64,000 nucleotides of DNA from positions 62,001-126,000 of the forward strand of contig NZ_JAODAB010000011.1 in assembly GCF_025336485.1 (NCBI RefSeq). Direction: 5' to 3'. The notes beneath the pieces were generated by a model. The model saw only the letters and a list, made by a program, of their open reading frames with translations. It did not search any database and was not told the origin of the DNA. This DNA is from Pseudomonas citri. GTDB taxonomy: Bacteria; Pseudomonadota; Gammaproteobacteria; Pseudomonadales; Pseudomonadaceae. The translations under genes and the position numbers were made by a program. Shown piece after piece: positions 42,938 through 52,904 of the stretch; position 1 is the stretch's first letter, and every line of letters starts with the position of its first letter.

Positions 42938-45900
42938 CGTTGGACATCTTTTCCCGGCTTGGACGCCAGCTATTGCCTCAATCGCTGCGGGCCCAGTTCA
43001 CGCTGGCGTTTCTGGCTCTGGCGTTGCTGATCCTGGCGGGGGGAGCCACCGCGGTCTACGCGCTGCGCAGCTCGAACAACGCCACGCGGCAACTCACGGA
43101 TGAGCGACTGGTCCGCATGCAGGATGGCCAGGACATGGTGCAACGTACCTTGCTGATCGAACGCCAGACCGATCAGCTCCTGACCACCCGTTCCCCCGAC
43201 ACCCTGCGTTCCAGTTTTGCGGCGATCGTCGAACAGCTGGAAGCCCTGGATCAACTGGTGCAGCAACTGACCGCCGCGAACAGTGGCGTGGCAATACTCG
43301 ACATGCATCAGTCCAGCCAGATGTTCCGCAACACCGTCAACATCGTTGCGCAACTGCGAGAAAGCCTGCTGCAAACCGAGATCATCTTCGACCAGGCCAT
43401 GGATGCTCACATCGACCAGCTGACTGCGACCCAGACCCGGAACAGCCTGGAACTGGCGGCAGTACTTTTCGAACTGCCGGAGGCGGTTGACGGGGACGAT
43501 GTGCAACGGTTGCGGACCCGATATGAGCACCTGCGGCGCATCGCAGGCCAACTGCGTGAGGCTGACGTCGAGAAGCCTGATCCATTCTCCCAGCGCCAGG
43601 CGCTCATCGAGCAGCACAGCGTCATCCAGCGCTTCAACGAAGAATTGAAGAATGAGACCGGCGTACTGGTGGCCTTGGCCCGTGCCCAATCGAATGCCTA
43701 CACCGAGGATTATCGCGAAGCCGTGCAGCGCCTGGTCGAGGCCTCGAATCGCAGCCAGCAATGGGTGCTGATCATGTTGGGTGCCAGCCTGATAGTGGCC
43801 TGGTTCGTGACCCGGGTCTTCATGGGGCGCCATGTGCTCGTGCGCTTGAATGAAATCAGCCGGCAGTTGCGCCAGGAACACCGGACCGGAACCCATGTGA
43901 TGATGGTGGACCGGGGGAACGACGAGATCGGCAACATGGCGCGTGCGGTGAACCAGTTCCTCGATGACCGCGTTCAGTTGGAAAAAAGAACGGTTCAATT
44001 GAGTATCGCCACGGAACGCCTGGCGATACAGAACACCCGCCTGGAGCAGGAAGCGATCATCCGCGCCGGCCAGGGGCATGTCCTGGAACTGATTGCCAGG
44101 AGCACCGAGCTGACGGAAGTCCTCGACAGCCTGGCCCACCTGGTCGAGTCGCAACTGGAAGGCATGATGGTGTCCATCTTGTTGCTGGATGAGGAAGGCA
44201 AGCACCTGCTGCACGGGGCTGCGCCCAGTTTGCCGAAAACCTACAGCGAGCTCATCGATGGGATCGAGATCGGTCCGAACGTCGGTTCCTGTGGCACTTC
44301 GGCGTATCGGCGAGAACCGGTCATCGTCACGGACATCGAGCAGGATCCGCTGTGGGAGGCGTACCGTTCAATCGCCGCGACCTATGGGCTTCGCGCATGC
44401 TGGTCGACACCGATCATGTCCCATGAGCGAAAAGTCCTGGGGACGTTCGCCTTGTATGCCAAGACCGTACGCGGCCCACGTCCCGCCGAGAGGCAACTGA
44501 TCGACCTGGCGACGCCGCTGGCCGGCATTGCGATAGAGCGCCAATTGACCGAAAAACGCATTCGCTATATGGGCGACCATGACGCCCTGACCGGGCTTCC
44601 CAATCGTACGCTACTCGATGATCGCCTCAAGCAGGCGATTCTTTACGCCCAGCGTTACGAGCGGCTGGTGACGGTGGTGTTTCTCGACCTGGACAAATTC
44701 AAGCTGGTCAATGACAGCCTCGGCCACAGTGCCGGCGACGAACTGCTGAAAACCGTTGCCCGGCGCTTGCTGGAGAGTGTGCGGCGCACAGACACTGTCG
44801 TGCGACTGGGTGGCGACGAGTTCGTGATCGTCCTGTTCGACCAGCCCTCGGACCTTGATGGCGTGACACCCGTCCTGCACAAGATCCAGGAAGCCATCCT
44901 GCGACCGATTCACCTCAGCGGCCATACGCTCCACGTCACCTGCAGCATGGGCCTGGCGACATACCCTGGCGACGGCGGCGATACCGACACGTTGCTCAGC
45001 AATGCGGACGCGGCCATGTACCGGGCCAAGGAACTGGGTCGTAACAGTTTCCAGTTCTATACCCGCGAGATGAACGACAAGGTCCAGGGCAAGCTCGCCA
45101 TACAAGATGGGCTTCGCAACGCGCTTAACAATGACGAGTTCCTGTTGTTGTATCAGCCACAGATGGATTTGCAGTCGGGACAGATCATCGGCGTGGAGGC
45201 ATTGATCCGCTGGCAACACCCTGAGCTTGGCATGGTGTCTCCGAGCAAGTTCATTCCCCAGGCTGAAGAGACCGGTTTGATCGTGCCCATCGGCGACTGG
45301 GTGATTCACACCGCGTGCAGGCAAAACAAGGCCTGGCAGGACGCCGGTGGGCCGCCGATCACCATGTCGGTGAATATTTCAGCCCGCCAGTTCATCGAAC
45401 GGGACCTGATCGATCGGGTCAAGCACGCCTTGCAGGAAACCGGACTGGACCCGATGTACCTTGAGCTGGAACTGACCGAAAGCCTGATTATGCAAGACCT
45501 TCAGCAAGCCATCAGAAAAATGAAGGAGCTGCAAGCCATGGGGATCCGTCTCTCGATCGATGACTTCGGCACGGGCTACTCCAGTCTCGCCGCATTGAAG
45601 ACCTTTCCCATCGCGAGGCTCAAGATCGACCAGTCTTTCGTGCGCGATCTGCCCGACAACGAGAACGACAAGGCCATCGCCACTGCCGTGATTTCGCTGG
45701 GTCACAAACTGCACCTCAAGGTCATTGCCGAAGGTGTGGAGACCGAAGAGCAGTTGACCTTCCTCCACGAGAACGGCTGCGATGAGGTCCAGGGGTACTT
45801 TTTCAGCAAGGCCGTCAGTGCGCAGGAAATCACTGTGTTGCTGCGTACGCCCAGGTTGCCTCCACCCAAGCGCACTGCGGGCCCAGGGGCCGTCGGGCAA

Positions 45901-45945
45901 GCACCTGAGGTAAAGCGCCCAGGACGGCCGATGCCCAGGCACTGA
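42925..45945 (+). CDS. Membrane GGDEF-EAL protein with HAMP and GAF domains
   Basis: A 1006-residue c-di-GMP enzyme. Order: TM1 (about 24-46), periplasmic helical region (47-278), TM2 (about 279-297), HAMP (about 298-352), GAF (about 385-535), GGDEF (motif near 629) and EAL (motif near 757). The cyclase motif GGDEF is intact, and an RxxD inhibitory site (RRTD) lies 5 residues before it. The phosphodiesterase motifs EALIRW, ELTESLI, DDFGTGYSS and EGVET are also intact, so both activities are possible. The periplasmic domain probably docks the binding protein encoded just upstream. Confidence 0.93.
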   Translation: MESLTLDIFSRLGRQLLPQSLRAQFTLAFLALALLILAGGATAVYALRSSNNATRQLTDERLVRMQDGQDMVQRTLLIERQTDQLLTTRSPDTLRSSFAAIVEQLEALDQLVQQLTAANSGVAILDMHQSSQMFRNTVNIVAQLRESLLQTEIIFDQAMDAHIDQLTATQTRNSLELAAVLFELPEAVDGDDVQRLRTRYEHLRRIAGQLREADVEKPDPFSQRQALIEQHSVIQRFNEELKNETGVLVALARAQSNAYTEDYREAVQRLVEASNRSQQWVLIMLGASLIVAWFVTRVFMGRHVLVRLNEISRQLRQEHRTGTHVMMVDRGNDEIGNMARAVNQFLDDRVQLEKRTVQLSIATERLAIQNTRLEQEAIIRAGQGHVLELIARSTELTEVLDSLAHLVESQLEGMMVSILLLDEEGKHLLHGAAPSLPKTYSELIDGIEIGPNVGSCGTSAYRREPVIVTDIEQDPLWEAYRSIAATYGLRACWSTPIMSHERKVLGTFALYAKTVRGPRPAERQLIDLATPLAGIAIERQLTEKRIRYMGDHDALTGLPNRTLLDDRLKQAILYAQRYERLVTVVFLDLDKFKLVNDSLGHSAGDELLKTVARRLLESVRRTDTVVRLGGDEFVIVLFDQPSDLDGVTPVLHKIQEAILRPIHLSGHTLHVTCSMGLATYPGDGGDTDTLLSNADAAMYRAKELGRNSFQFYTREMNDKVQGKLAIQDGLRNALNNDEFLLLYQPQMDLQSGQIIGVEALIRWQHPELGMVSPSKFIPQAEETGLIVPIGDWVIHTACRQNKAWQDAGGPPITMSVNISARQFIERDLIDRVKHALQETGLDPMYLELELTESLIMQDLQQAIRKMKELQAMGIRLSIDDFGTGYSSLAALKTFPIARLKIDQSFVRDLPDNENDKAIATAVISLGHKLHLKVIAEGVETEEQLTFLHENGCDEVQGYFFSKAVSAQEITVLLRTPRLPPPKRTAGPGAVGQAPEVKRPGRPMPRH

Positions 45946-45962
45946 CGGTTGGGCGGTTCAGC

Positions 45963-46868
45963 TCATCCCTGCGGAAAAGACAACCCCAACAACCACTCAC
46001 TGAACGCCACCAGCGACGGCAGGTTCTGGTAGCGATTGGCATACGCCAGGTAGTAGCTCTTGCCGCTTTCCATCGGCTCGAACAGCGCGACCAATGTGCC
46101 CGCCTCGATCTCATCCTGCACCAATACGCTCGGCACCAGCCCGATGCCGATGCCGGCGACCACCGCCTGGATGAGGTGGCTCGTCAGTTCGAAGCTGGGG
46201 CCTTGGCGCATGAGGCGATGGTCCAGGCCGTTGTGTTCGAACCAGTCGGACCAGGCGTTGGGTCTGGATGCGACATTGAGCAGCGAGTGGCTGGCGGCGA
46301 TGTCGGCGGGTGTCATGGCGAGGTATTCGGGCAGTGCCGAAGGGCTGGCGATGACCACGAGTTGCTCCGTCAGCAGCTTGTGGGCGATGAACCCCGGCCA
46401 GGATCCGGAACCGGCGCAGATGATGGCGTTCATTTCCTCTGCGGCGCTGGCCAGGTCCGCTTGCATGATCCGGGAGTGGACATGCACCACGATGTCCGGG
46501 TGCCGGGTGTAGAAGTCACTCATCCTGGGCAGCAGCCACTTCGACCCGAACGTGGGGAGGACGGCCAGGTGTAGCGTGCCTTCCTGGGCGCTGAAGGCGA
46601 TGGTCTTGAGTGTCGCGCTGCGAATCCGGCCCAGGGCGGCCGAGAGTTCATGCTGGTACAACGCCCCGGCCGCGGTCAGCTCGATACGCCGACCATCGCG
46701 GTGGAACAGGTCGACACCGAGCAGCGACTCCAGCGACTGGACCTGCCGGCTGACGGCGCTTTGGGTCAGCAGCAGTTCATCGGCCGCTTTGGTGAAGCTG
46801 CCATGTCGCGCTGCGGCCTCAAAAGCCACGAGCACCGACATCGAGGGGGTGAGGCGTCTAGGGTTCAT
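45963..46868 (-). CDS. LysR-family regulator (GcvA-like)
   Basis: A 301-residue LysR protein with an N-terminal HTH (FEAAARHGSFTKAADELLLTQSAVSRQVQSLE) of the GcvA subgroup and a C-terminal effector domain. It is divergent from the D-2-hydroxyglutarate dehydrogenase gene, about 157 bases away, and is its most likely regulator. It converges on the GGDEF-EAL gene with a 17-base gap. Confidence 0.92.
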   Translation of the reverse strand: MNPRRLTPSMSVLVAFEAAARHGSFTKAADELLLTQSAVSRQVQSLESLLGVDLFHRDGRRIELTAAGALYQHELSAALGRIRSATLKTIAFSAQEGTLHLAVLPTFGSKWLLPRMSDFYTRHPDIVVHVHSRIMQADLASAAEEMNAIICAGSGSWPGFIAHKLLTEQLVVIASPSALPEYLAMTPADIAASHSLLNVASRPNAWSDWFEHNGLDHRLMRQGPSFELTSHLIQAVVAGIGIGLVPSVLVQDEIEAGTLVALFEPMESGKSYYLAYANRYQNLPSLVAFSEWLLGLSFPQG

Positions 46869-47025
46869 TCATAAACCTCATGCAAACACTGCGTGTTTTA
46901 CGTTTGTCTTGCGCGCAGCTTCTTTAAACAATAGGGCTCAATGCAGTTTGCCCGCAACGCCGCTCAGGCCTGAGCATACGTTAAGCGAATTGAAAAAAGA
47001 ATTTAGCCTGCCGGAAAGCCGAATC

Positions 47026-50000
47026 ATGATTGCGCGCCTTAATCCTATAAACGGTCAGACCGATCGATACGAACGCTTCCTGAGCCAATTGGGCGTTGAA
47101 GGGTTCAAGGGCGAAATCGCCAGCGACTATGGCTCCAGGACGGTGCTGGCGACCGATAACTCGATCTACCAGCGTCTGCCACAGGCCGCGGTGTTTCCCA
47201 AGGATTACGCCGACGTCGAGCTCGTCGCGACTATTGCGGCGCGCCCTGAATACCGTTCGGTGGTCTTGACGCCACGCGGCGGCGGCACCGGCACGAATGG
47301 CCAATCGCTGACCGACGGTGTGGTGGTCGACCTGTCGCGGCACCTCAACGCGATACTGGAAATCAACGTTCAAGAGCGTTGGGTTCGCGTCCAGAGCGGC
47401 GTCGTCAAAGACCAGTTGAACGCCGCGCTGAAGCCCCACGGCCTGTTCTTCGCGCCGGAACTGTCCACCTCCAACCGGGCCACCGTCGGCGGCATGATCA
47501 ACACCGACGCCAGCGGGCAGGGCAGTTGCACCTACGGCAAAACGCGTGACCATGTCTTGGCGCTGTCCACCGTGCTGCTGGGCGGGCTCAGGCTCGACAG
47601 CCAGGCACTGGATGCCGAGCAGACCGCCGGGCAGGCTTCGCGGCAAGATGGCATCGGCAGCGTCTACCGCTGCGCCCGTGATATTGCGGACGGTCAGGCG
47701 CAACTGATCGAGCAGACCTTTCCCAAGCTCAACCGCTGCCTGACCGGCTATGACCTCGCGCATCTGCGTGAACAGGACGGCCGTTTCAATCTCAACAGCC
47801 TCCTGTGCGGTTCCGAGGGTTCCCTGGGGTTCATTGTCGAAGCCAGGCTCAACGTGCTGCCGATCCCTCGCCACAGCATCCTGGTCAACGTGCAATACGC
47901 CGGTTTCATGGATGCGTTGCGCGATGCCAAGGCGCTGATGGCGCTCAAGCCGTTGTCCATCGAAACGGTGGACTCCAAGGTGCTGATGCTGGCGATGCAG
48001 GACATCGTCTGGCATGGCGTTGCCGAGTATTTTCCAGCGGTTCCCGGCCGGCAGACCCTGGGCATCAACCTGATCGAATTCAGCGGCGATGATCTGGAAG
48101 ACCTGGAGCGGCGCGTCGAGGACTTTATCGAGCACCTGAGGACCGATCAGACCGTGGAGCGCCTGGGTCATACACTGGCCGTCGGCAGCGAGGCGGTGAA
48201 GCGCGTCTACACCATGCGTAAACGCTCCGTGGGCTTGCTGGGCAATGTCCAGGGCGAAGCCCGGCCTCAACCCTTTGTCGAGGACACCGCGGTTCCACCG
48301 GAAAACCTCGCGGATTTCATCGCCGAGTTTCGTGCGCTGCTCGATGCCAACCACCTGGAGTACGGGATGTTTGGTCACGTCGATGCCGGCGTCCTGCACG
48401 TCAGGCCGATCCTGGACATGAAGGATCCCCGGCAGGCCGCGGTGATCCGGCCGATTTCCGACGCGGTGGCGGCGCTCACGCAAAAATATGGCGGATTGCT
48501 GTGGGGTGAGCATGGCAAGGGCCTGCGCTCGGAGTACGCCCCGGGTTACTTCGGTGCCCTTTACCCATCGCTCCAGGCGATCAAGGCCGCGTTCGACCCG
48601 TTCAATCAGCTCAACCCCGGCAAAATCGCCACGCCGTCGAGCATCGCCGACGCGCAGTTGACCAAGGTCGACGGCGTTCCGTTACGGGGCGAGTTCGATC
48701 GGCAGATCAACGAAGGGGTATGGCAAAGCTACCAGGCCGCCGTGCAATGCAACGGTAACGGCGCTTGCTACAACTTCGACCCCGATGACGCGATGTGCCC
48801 GTCGTGGAAAGCCACGCGCAACCGCATTCATTCACCCAAGGGCCGAGCTTCGCTGATGCGCGAGTGGCTGCGCCTCCAGGGTGAGCAGGGCGCCGACATC
48901 CTCGGTAGCCGTCCTGTCAGTTTCACCGTCGGGGGAATGCTGGCCAAGGTGCGCAACACCCTCGGTAAAAAGCTCGGCGAGAAGGATTTCTCCCACGAGG
49001 TTTACGACGCGATGGCCGGTTGCCTGGCGTGCAAGTCTTGCGCTGGGCAATGCCCGGTGAAGGTCAACGTCCCGGATTTCCGGGCGCGGTTCCTCGAGCG
49101 CTATCACAGCCGCTACCTGCGACCGCTCAAGGACTATGTGATCGGTTCGCTGGAGTACAGCATCCCCCACATTGCTCGCTTTGCGCGGCTGTACAACGCA
49201 ATGATGAGCGCCCGGCCGGTGAAGTTCGTGCTCCAGCATGTCGTGGGCATGGTGGACAGCCCGTTGCTGAGCCTGGTGGATTTCCAGCGGGTCTGCGCGA
49301 CCTGGAACGTGGAAATGGCCACGCCCGAAAAGCTGTCGGCGTTGACTGAGGCGCAACGCCTGCGCAGCGTCGTCATTGTCCAGGATGCGTTTACCCGCTA
49401 TTTCGAGACACCGGTCGCCGCCGAGTGGATCGAGCTGATCGCTCGGCTGGGCTACACGATCTATCTGGCGCCGTTTTCCCCCAACGGCAAGCCCCTCCAG
49501 GTCCAGGGCTTGCTCGGTGCCTTCAAGAAGACCGCGACCCACAGCGCCAAAGGCTTGCGGGCACTCCAGGCGCATGGCGTGCCCCTGGTCGGCCTCGACC
49601 CGGCGATGACCCTTGTCTATCGGCAGGAGTACGCCAAGACGTTGGACGCCGACTCCGCGCCTTCCGTCGCACTGGCCCAGGAATGGCTGGTCACGGCACT
49701 TCCCGCGCTGCCCAAGCGAGCCGAGCCAGAGGTGTTCCAGTTTCTGCCGCACTGCACCGAACGCACCAACGAGCCCGGCAGCATCGAGCTTTGGAAGAAG
49801 GTGTTCGAGGGGTTCGGCTTGAAGTTGCAAGTATTGGCCAGTGGCTGCTGTGGCATGTCCGGCACGTATGGGCATGAAACCCGGAATGTGCAGACGTCGC
49901 AGGTCATCTACTCGCAATCCTGGCAGCCGCTGGTGGAGCGCTACCAGGCTGGCGGCAGGCTGGTGGCCGACGGTTACTCCTGCCGTAGCCAAGTCAAACG

Positions 50001-50091
50001 CCAGGCGGGAGAGGTGGTGTTGCACCCGCTCCAGGCGTTGCTCGGCCAGTTGCGTGAAGCAGGTTTTGCCTCGGCCAGTCCAGCGCAGTGA
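47026..50091 (+). CDS. ydiJ: D-2-hydroxyglutarate dehydrogenase, YdiJ type
   Basis: A 1021-residue FAD and Fe-S protein of the same length and layout as E. coli YdiJ (1018). N-terminal FAD-binding domain (VVLTPRGGGTGTNGQSL, TVGGMINTDASGQGS), FAD-oxidase C-terminal domain to about 540, an Fe-S region (CLACKSCAGQCPVKV, near 666), and a cysteine-rich C-terminus (HCTERTNEPGS, ASGCCGMSGTYGHE). It oxidises D-2-hydroxyglutarate, a by-product of serine synthesis, to 2-oxoglutarate. The frame is open upstream into the LysR gene, but 47026 has GGAAAG 8 bases ahead. Confidence 0.92.
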   Translation: MIARLNPINGQTDRYERFLSQLGVEGFKGEIASDYGSRTVLATDNSIYQRLPQAAVFPKDYADVELVATIAARPEYRSVVLTPRGGGTGTNGQSLTDGVVVDLSRHLNAILEINVQERWVRVQSGVVKDQLNAALKPHGLFFAPELSTSNRATVGGMINTDASGQGSCTYGKTRDHVLALSTVLLGGLRLDSQALDAEQTAGQASRQDGIGSVYRCARDIADGQAQLIEQTFPKLNRCLTGYDLAHLREQDGRFNLNSLLCGSEGSLGFIVEARLNVLPIPRHSILVNVQYAGFMDALRDAKALMALKPLSIETVDSKVLMLAMQDIVWHGVAEYFPAVPGRQTLGINLIEFSGDDLEDLERRVEDFIEHLRTDQTVERLGHTLAVGSEAVKRVYTMRKRSVGLLGNVQGEARPQPFVEDTAVPPENLADFIAEFRALLDANHLEYGMFGHVDAGVLHVRPILDMKDPRQAAVIRPISDAVAALTQKYGGLLWGEHGKGLRSEYAPGYFGALYPSLQAIKAAFDPFNQLNPGKIATPSSIADAQLTKVDGVPLRGEFDRQINEGVWQSYQAAVQCNGNGACYNFDPDDAMCPSWKATRNRIHSPKGRASLMREWLRLQGEQGADILGSRPVSFTVGGMLAKVRNTLGKKLGEKDFSHEVYDAMAGCLACKSCAGQCPVKVNVPDFRARFLERYHSRYLRPLKDYVIGSLEYSIPHIARFARLYNAMMSARPVKFVLQHVVGMVDSPLLSLVDFQRVCATWNVEMATPEKLSALTEAQRLRSVVIVQDAFTRYFETPVAAEWIELIARLGYTIYLAPFSPNGKPLQVQGLLGAFKKTATHSAKGLRALQAHGVPLVGLDPAMTLVYRQEYAKTLDADSAPSVALAQEWLVTALPALPKRAEPEVFQFLPHCTERTNEPGSIELWKKVFEGFGLKLQVLASGCCGMSGTYGHETRNVQTSQVIYSQSWQPLVERYQAGGRLVADGYSCRSQVKRQAGEVVLHPLQALLGQLREAGFASASPAQ

Positions 50092-50114
50092 TGCTTCTCA
50101 TCGCGCACTGAGCG

Positions 50115-50143
50115 TGTCGCAGGGCCGCCCCCTGCGACATTTT
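50115..50143 (+). terminator. Rho-independent terminator after ydiJ
   Basis: Perfect 10-bp arms TGTCGCAGGG (50115-50124) and CCCTGCGACA (50130-50139) around CCGCC, followed by TTTT at 50140-50143. It lies 23 bases after the ydiJ stop, before the convergent TetR gene. Confidence 0.88.
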
Positions 50144-50194
50144 GCGTTCAGCCCCTCAGAACTGCTCGGGTTGCAGCTACGCTAAGGGCACGGC

Positions 50195-50815
50195 TCAGGC
50201 CGCCGTCACCTGCAACATCGGTCCCGCGGTGCCCCTGGACAGCAATACCCGTTCGATGGCGCCGGTCAGCATGTCCTCCAGCAACGCATCCTGTGTGTGC
50301 TGCTCCAGGGGCTGGTGCGCCAGCCAGCTGGGTGAGCTGTTGAGCAGGGTGGCGATGGCGTGTCCGACAGCGGCCAGAGCCTGGGACGGCAGGCGCCTGG
50401 AGCCACCGAGCATCCGCAACAACTGCCGCTCGTACTGCTCGCGCAAATGCTGGACTTGCCGTTGCTGCTCGACGTTGAGGCAACCGCTATCGCGCTCCAC
50501 CAGGCGAAAATGCCAGGGCATTTCCCGGTGCAGTTCGAGGTGGGCGCGGATCAACCGTTGCAGGTTGCCGCGCTTGTCCCGAGGCTGCTGTTCAACGCGT
50601 CCGAGCGTGGCCAACAGCTCTTCGAAAAACTCCTCGATCAGGTCGGCCAGCAGGTGTTGCTTGCTCGGGTAATGGTGATACAGCGAGCCGGGCGTCAACC
50701 CCAGGTAGGCGGCCAGTTCCCGCATGCCGACCTGGCCGAAACCCTTGCTCGCGAACAGCTCCAGGGCCTTGTCCCGGCTCTCGGCGAAGCGCGAGCAACG
50801 CTCAGCCATAGGCAT
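50195..50815 (-). CDS. TetR-family regulator
   Basis: A 206-residue TetR protein with an N-terminal HTH (ALELFASKGFGQVGMRELA, LGLTPGSLYHHYPSK) and a variable helical ligand domain. GAGG lies 5 bases before ATG 50815; ATG 50809 is the alternative. The start overlaps the end of the 3-hydroxybutyryl-CoA dehydrogenase gene by 14 bases, so they form an operon and the regulator probably responds to an acyl-CoA or fatty acid. Confidence 0.92.
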   Translation of the reverse strand: MPMAERCSRFAESRDKALELFASKGFGQVGMRELAAYLGLTPGSLYHHYPSKQHLLADLIEEFFEELLATLGRVEQQPRDKRGNLQRLIRAHLELHREMPWHFRLVERDSGCLNVEQQRQVQHLREQYERQLLRMLGGSRRLPSQALAAVGHAIATLLNSSPSWLAHQPLEQHTQDALLEDMLTGAIERVLLSRGTAGPMLQVTAA

Positions 50816-51653
50816 GGAAACCTCGTCCCGACTTGCGTCCCAGGTAACCGGCGGCCACCATTTCCTTGAGCAGCGGAGCGGGGCGATATTTGCTGTCGTT
50901 GAAGCCTTCGTAGAACGCCTCCAGGATTGCCAGCAAGGTGTCCAGGCCTATCAGGTCGGCCAGGGCCAGCGGCCCGATAGGCTGGTTGCAGCCCAGGCGC
51001 ATGCCCGCGTCGATGTCTTCGGCGCTGGCCAGGCCTTCTTGGAAGACCAGGATCGCTTCGTTGATCATCGGTACCAGGATGCGATTGACCACGAATCCCG
51101 GGCGGTTGCCGGCGGTGATCGCGGTCTTGCCCAACCGTTGGGCCATTTCCAGGGCCAGGGCGTGGGTTTCATCATGGGTCTGCAAGCCGCGAATCACCTC
51201 GATCAAGCCCATCACCGGCACCGGGTTGAAAAAGTGCAGGCCGATAAAACGCCCCGGATGACTGACGCCAGCCGCCAGTTGGGTGATCGAGAGGGAGGAG
51301 GTGTTGGAGGCGATCACACACTCGCTGCCGACGTGCGTGGCGACCTGCTGCAACAAGCGCTGCTTGAGCGCGAGGTTTTCGGTCGCGGCCTCGATCACCA
51401 GTTGGGTATCGGCCAGGCTGGCATAGTCGGTGCTGGTGCGGATCTTATCCAGGGTGCGGTGTTTGTGTTCTTCGCTCAAGGCCTGCTTGGCGATTTGCCG
51501 GTCGAGGTTCTTGGCGATGGTGGACAGGGCTTGTTCCAGGGCTTGGGGGGCGATGTCCAACAAGATCACGTCGAAACCGGCCTGCGCGCAGACCTGTGCG
51601 ATACCGTTGCCCATGGTGCCGGCGCCGATCACGCCAATGGTGTGAAGATGCAT
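50802..51653 (-). CDS. 3-hydroxybutyryl-CoA dehydrogenase
   Basis: A 283-residue 3-hydroxyacyl-CoA dehydrogenase (HbdA/PaaH type) with NAD motif IGVIGAGTMGNGIAQ, catalytic His in GLHFFNPVPVM, Glu in AATENLALK region, and C-terminal dimer domain ending GRGFHAYG. It converts 3-hydroxyacyl-CoA to 3-oxoacyl-CoA, or the reverse, in short-chain beta-oxidation. Divergent from the AraC gene at 51862. Confidence 0.93.
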   Translation of the reverse strand: MHLHTIGVIGAGTMGNGIAQVCAQAGFDVILLDIAPQALEQALSTIAKNLDRQIAKQALSEEHKHRTLDKIRTSTDYASLADTQLVIEAATENLALKQRLLQQVATHVGSECVIASNTSSLSITQLAAGVSHPGRFIGLHFFNPVPVMGLIEVIRGLQTHDETHALALEMAQRLGKTAITAGNRPGFVVNRILVPMINEAILVFQEGLASAEDIDAGMRLGCNQPIGPLALADLIGLDTLLAILEAFYEGFNDSKYRPAPLLKEMVAAGYLGRKSGRGFHAYG

Positions 51654-51861
51654 GTGGGGTGTTTTCCTTTTTTCGAACGCGTTCCCATTGAACAGCCTGT
51701 GGCTTACCCTGGGTGCCGTCTGCTGGAAGGGCTCGACACCTGCTGCGCCGTGCCCCCTTGATGCCGCCAGTCTAGAGTTCGCCATCGGGTGGGCCTATGC
51801 CATAACTGTTCAGGGATACTGGCGTTTTTTGCCATTTCAGAATGTGGGAGAACGGGGGTTT

Positions 51862-52878
51862 ATGCGGGAAAAGGATTCGGTCGCGGTCTATTTCGTGCAC
51901 ACCATGACCCATGCGCTGCGGGACCAACCCCAGCGGCTGGCGGCGATACTGGCCGAGGCCGGTATCGACCCGGCGTTGTTGGACAAGCCCGAGGCCCGTG
52001 TTCCGGCGAGTGCCTTTGCCGCCTTGTGGCTGATCCAGATTCGCGAACTCCAGGACGAGTTTTTCCAACTGGATTCCCACGGCATGCCGGTCGGTAGTTT
52101 TGCGCTGATTTGCCGGGGGCTGATCCAGGAGCCCGACCTGGGCAAGGCCCTGCGCCAGTGCCTGGCCAATTTCGGATTGTTCCTGCGGGATTTTCGCGGC
52201 AGCCTCAGTGTGCGCGGCAAACGGGCGGTGATCAGCCTGCAGACACAGGCGAAGGATCCCGAGATCAGCCGTTTTGGCGAGGAAACCTTCCTTGTGCTGA
52301 TGATCAGCCTGCTGTGTTGGCTGGGTGGCCGGCGTATCCCCATCGATCGCGCAGACTTTCGTCAGTCGCGCCTGTCCCTGAGTGATGATGCGTTGTTGTG
52401 GGGACCCAACCTGAGCTTTGGCGCCGGGTACACGGAAATCGAATTTGCCAGCCGCTACCTGCGCTTGCCGGTCGTCCAGGACCTGGCGTCCCTCAAGGTG
52501 TTTTTGCGCAGTGCGCCACAATGGCTGGTGATCCGTTTTCGTAACCAGCATGGCCTGGCCACCCAGCTTCACCAGTGCCTGCGCCGCCACCATTACAGTC
52601 AGTGGCCCACCCTGGATGCCTTTGCCAGTGACCTGCGGATGAGCCCCAGTACCTTGCGGCGACGCCTGGAGCGCGAGGGATGTTCCTTCCAGGAAATCAA
52701 GGACGAGGTCCGTCGTGGCCTGGCCGTCGAGCTGTTGCGCCAGACCGGCAGCAGCATCAGTGACATCGCCGAACAGACCGGTTTCCAGGAGCCCAGCGCC
52801 TTCCATCGCGCCTTCAAGAAATGGACCGGTGAAAGCCCAGGTCGCTATCGGGCGCGTTTCCAGTCCTCAGGGGATTAG
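51862..52878 (+). CDS. AraC-family regulator with arabinose-binding-type N-domain
   Basis: A 338-residue regulator. The N-terminal domain (MTHALRDQPQRLAAILAEAG; PASAFAALWLIQIRELQDEF) is that of the OruR/ArgR-like AraC subgroup, and the C-terminal HTH spans about 240-335 (LRMSPSTLRRRLEREG; IAEQTGFQEPSAFHRAFKKW). It is divergent from the 3-hydroxybutyryl-CoA dehydrogenase gene and may activate it. The start at 51862 is chosen over upstream in-frame codons by comparison with the family's usual N-terminus. Confidence 0.9.
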   Translation: MREKDSVAVYFVHTMTHALRDQPQRLAAILAEAGIDPALLDKPEARVPASAFAALWLIQIRELQDEFFQLDSHGMPVGSFALICRGLIQEPDLGKALRQCLANFGLFLRDFRGSLSVRGKRAVISLQTQAKDPEISRFGEETFLVLMISLLCWLGGRRIPIDRADFRQSRLSLSDDALLWGPNLSFGAGYTEIEFASRYLRLPVVQDLASLKVFLRSAPQWLVIRFRNQHGLATQLHQCLRRHHYSQWPTLDAFASDLRMSPSTLRRRLEREGCSFQEIKDEVRRGLAVELLRQTGSSISDIAEQTGFQEPSAFHRAFKKWTGESPGRYRARFQSSGD

Positions 52879-52904
52879 GCTCTGTGCGAAACGTCGCGCA
52901 GGCT

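Noticed and set aside
46552..47025. An upstream in-frame extension of ydiJ of 158 codons
   Set aside because: It runs antisense through the start of the LysR gene and would make the protein longer than the family; ATG 47026 has a proper ribosome site.
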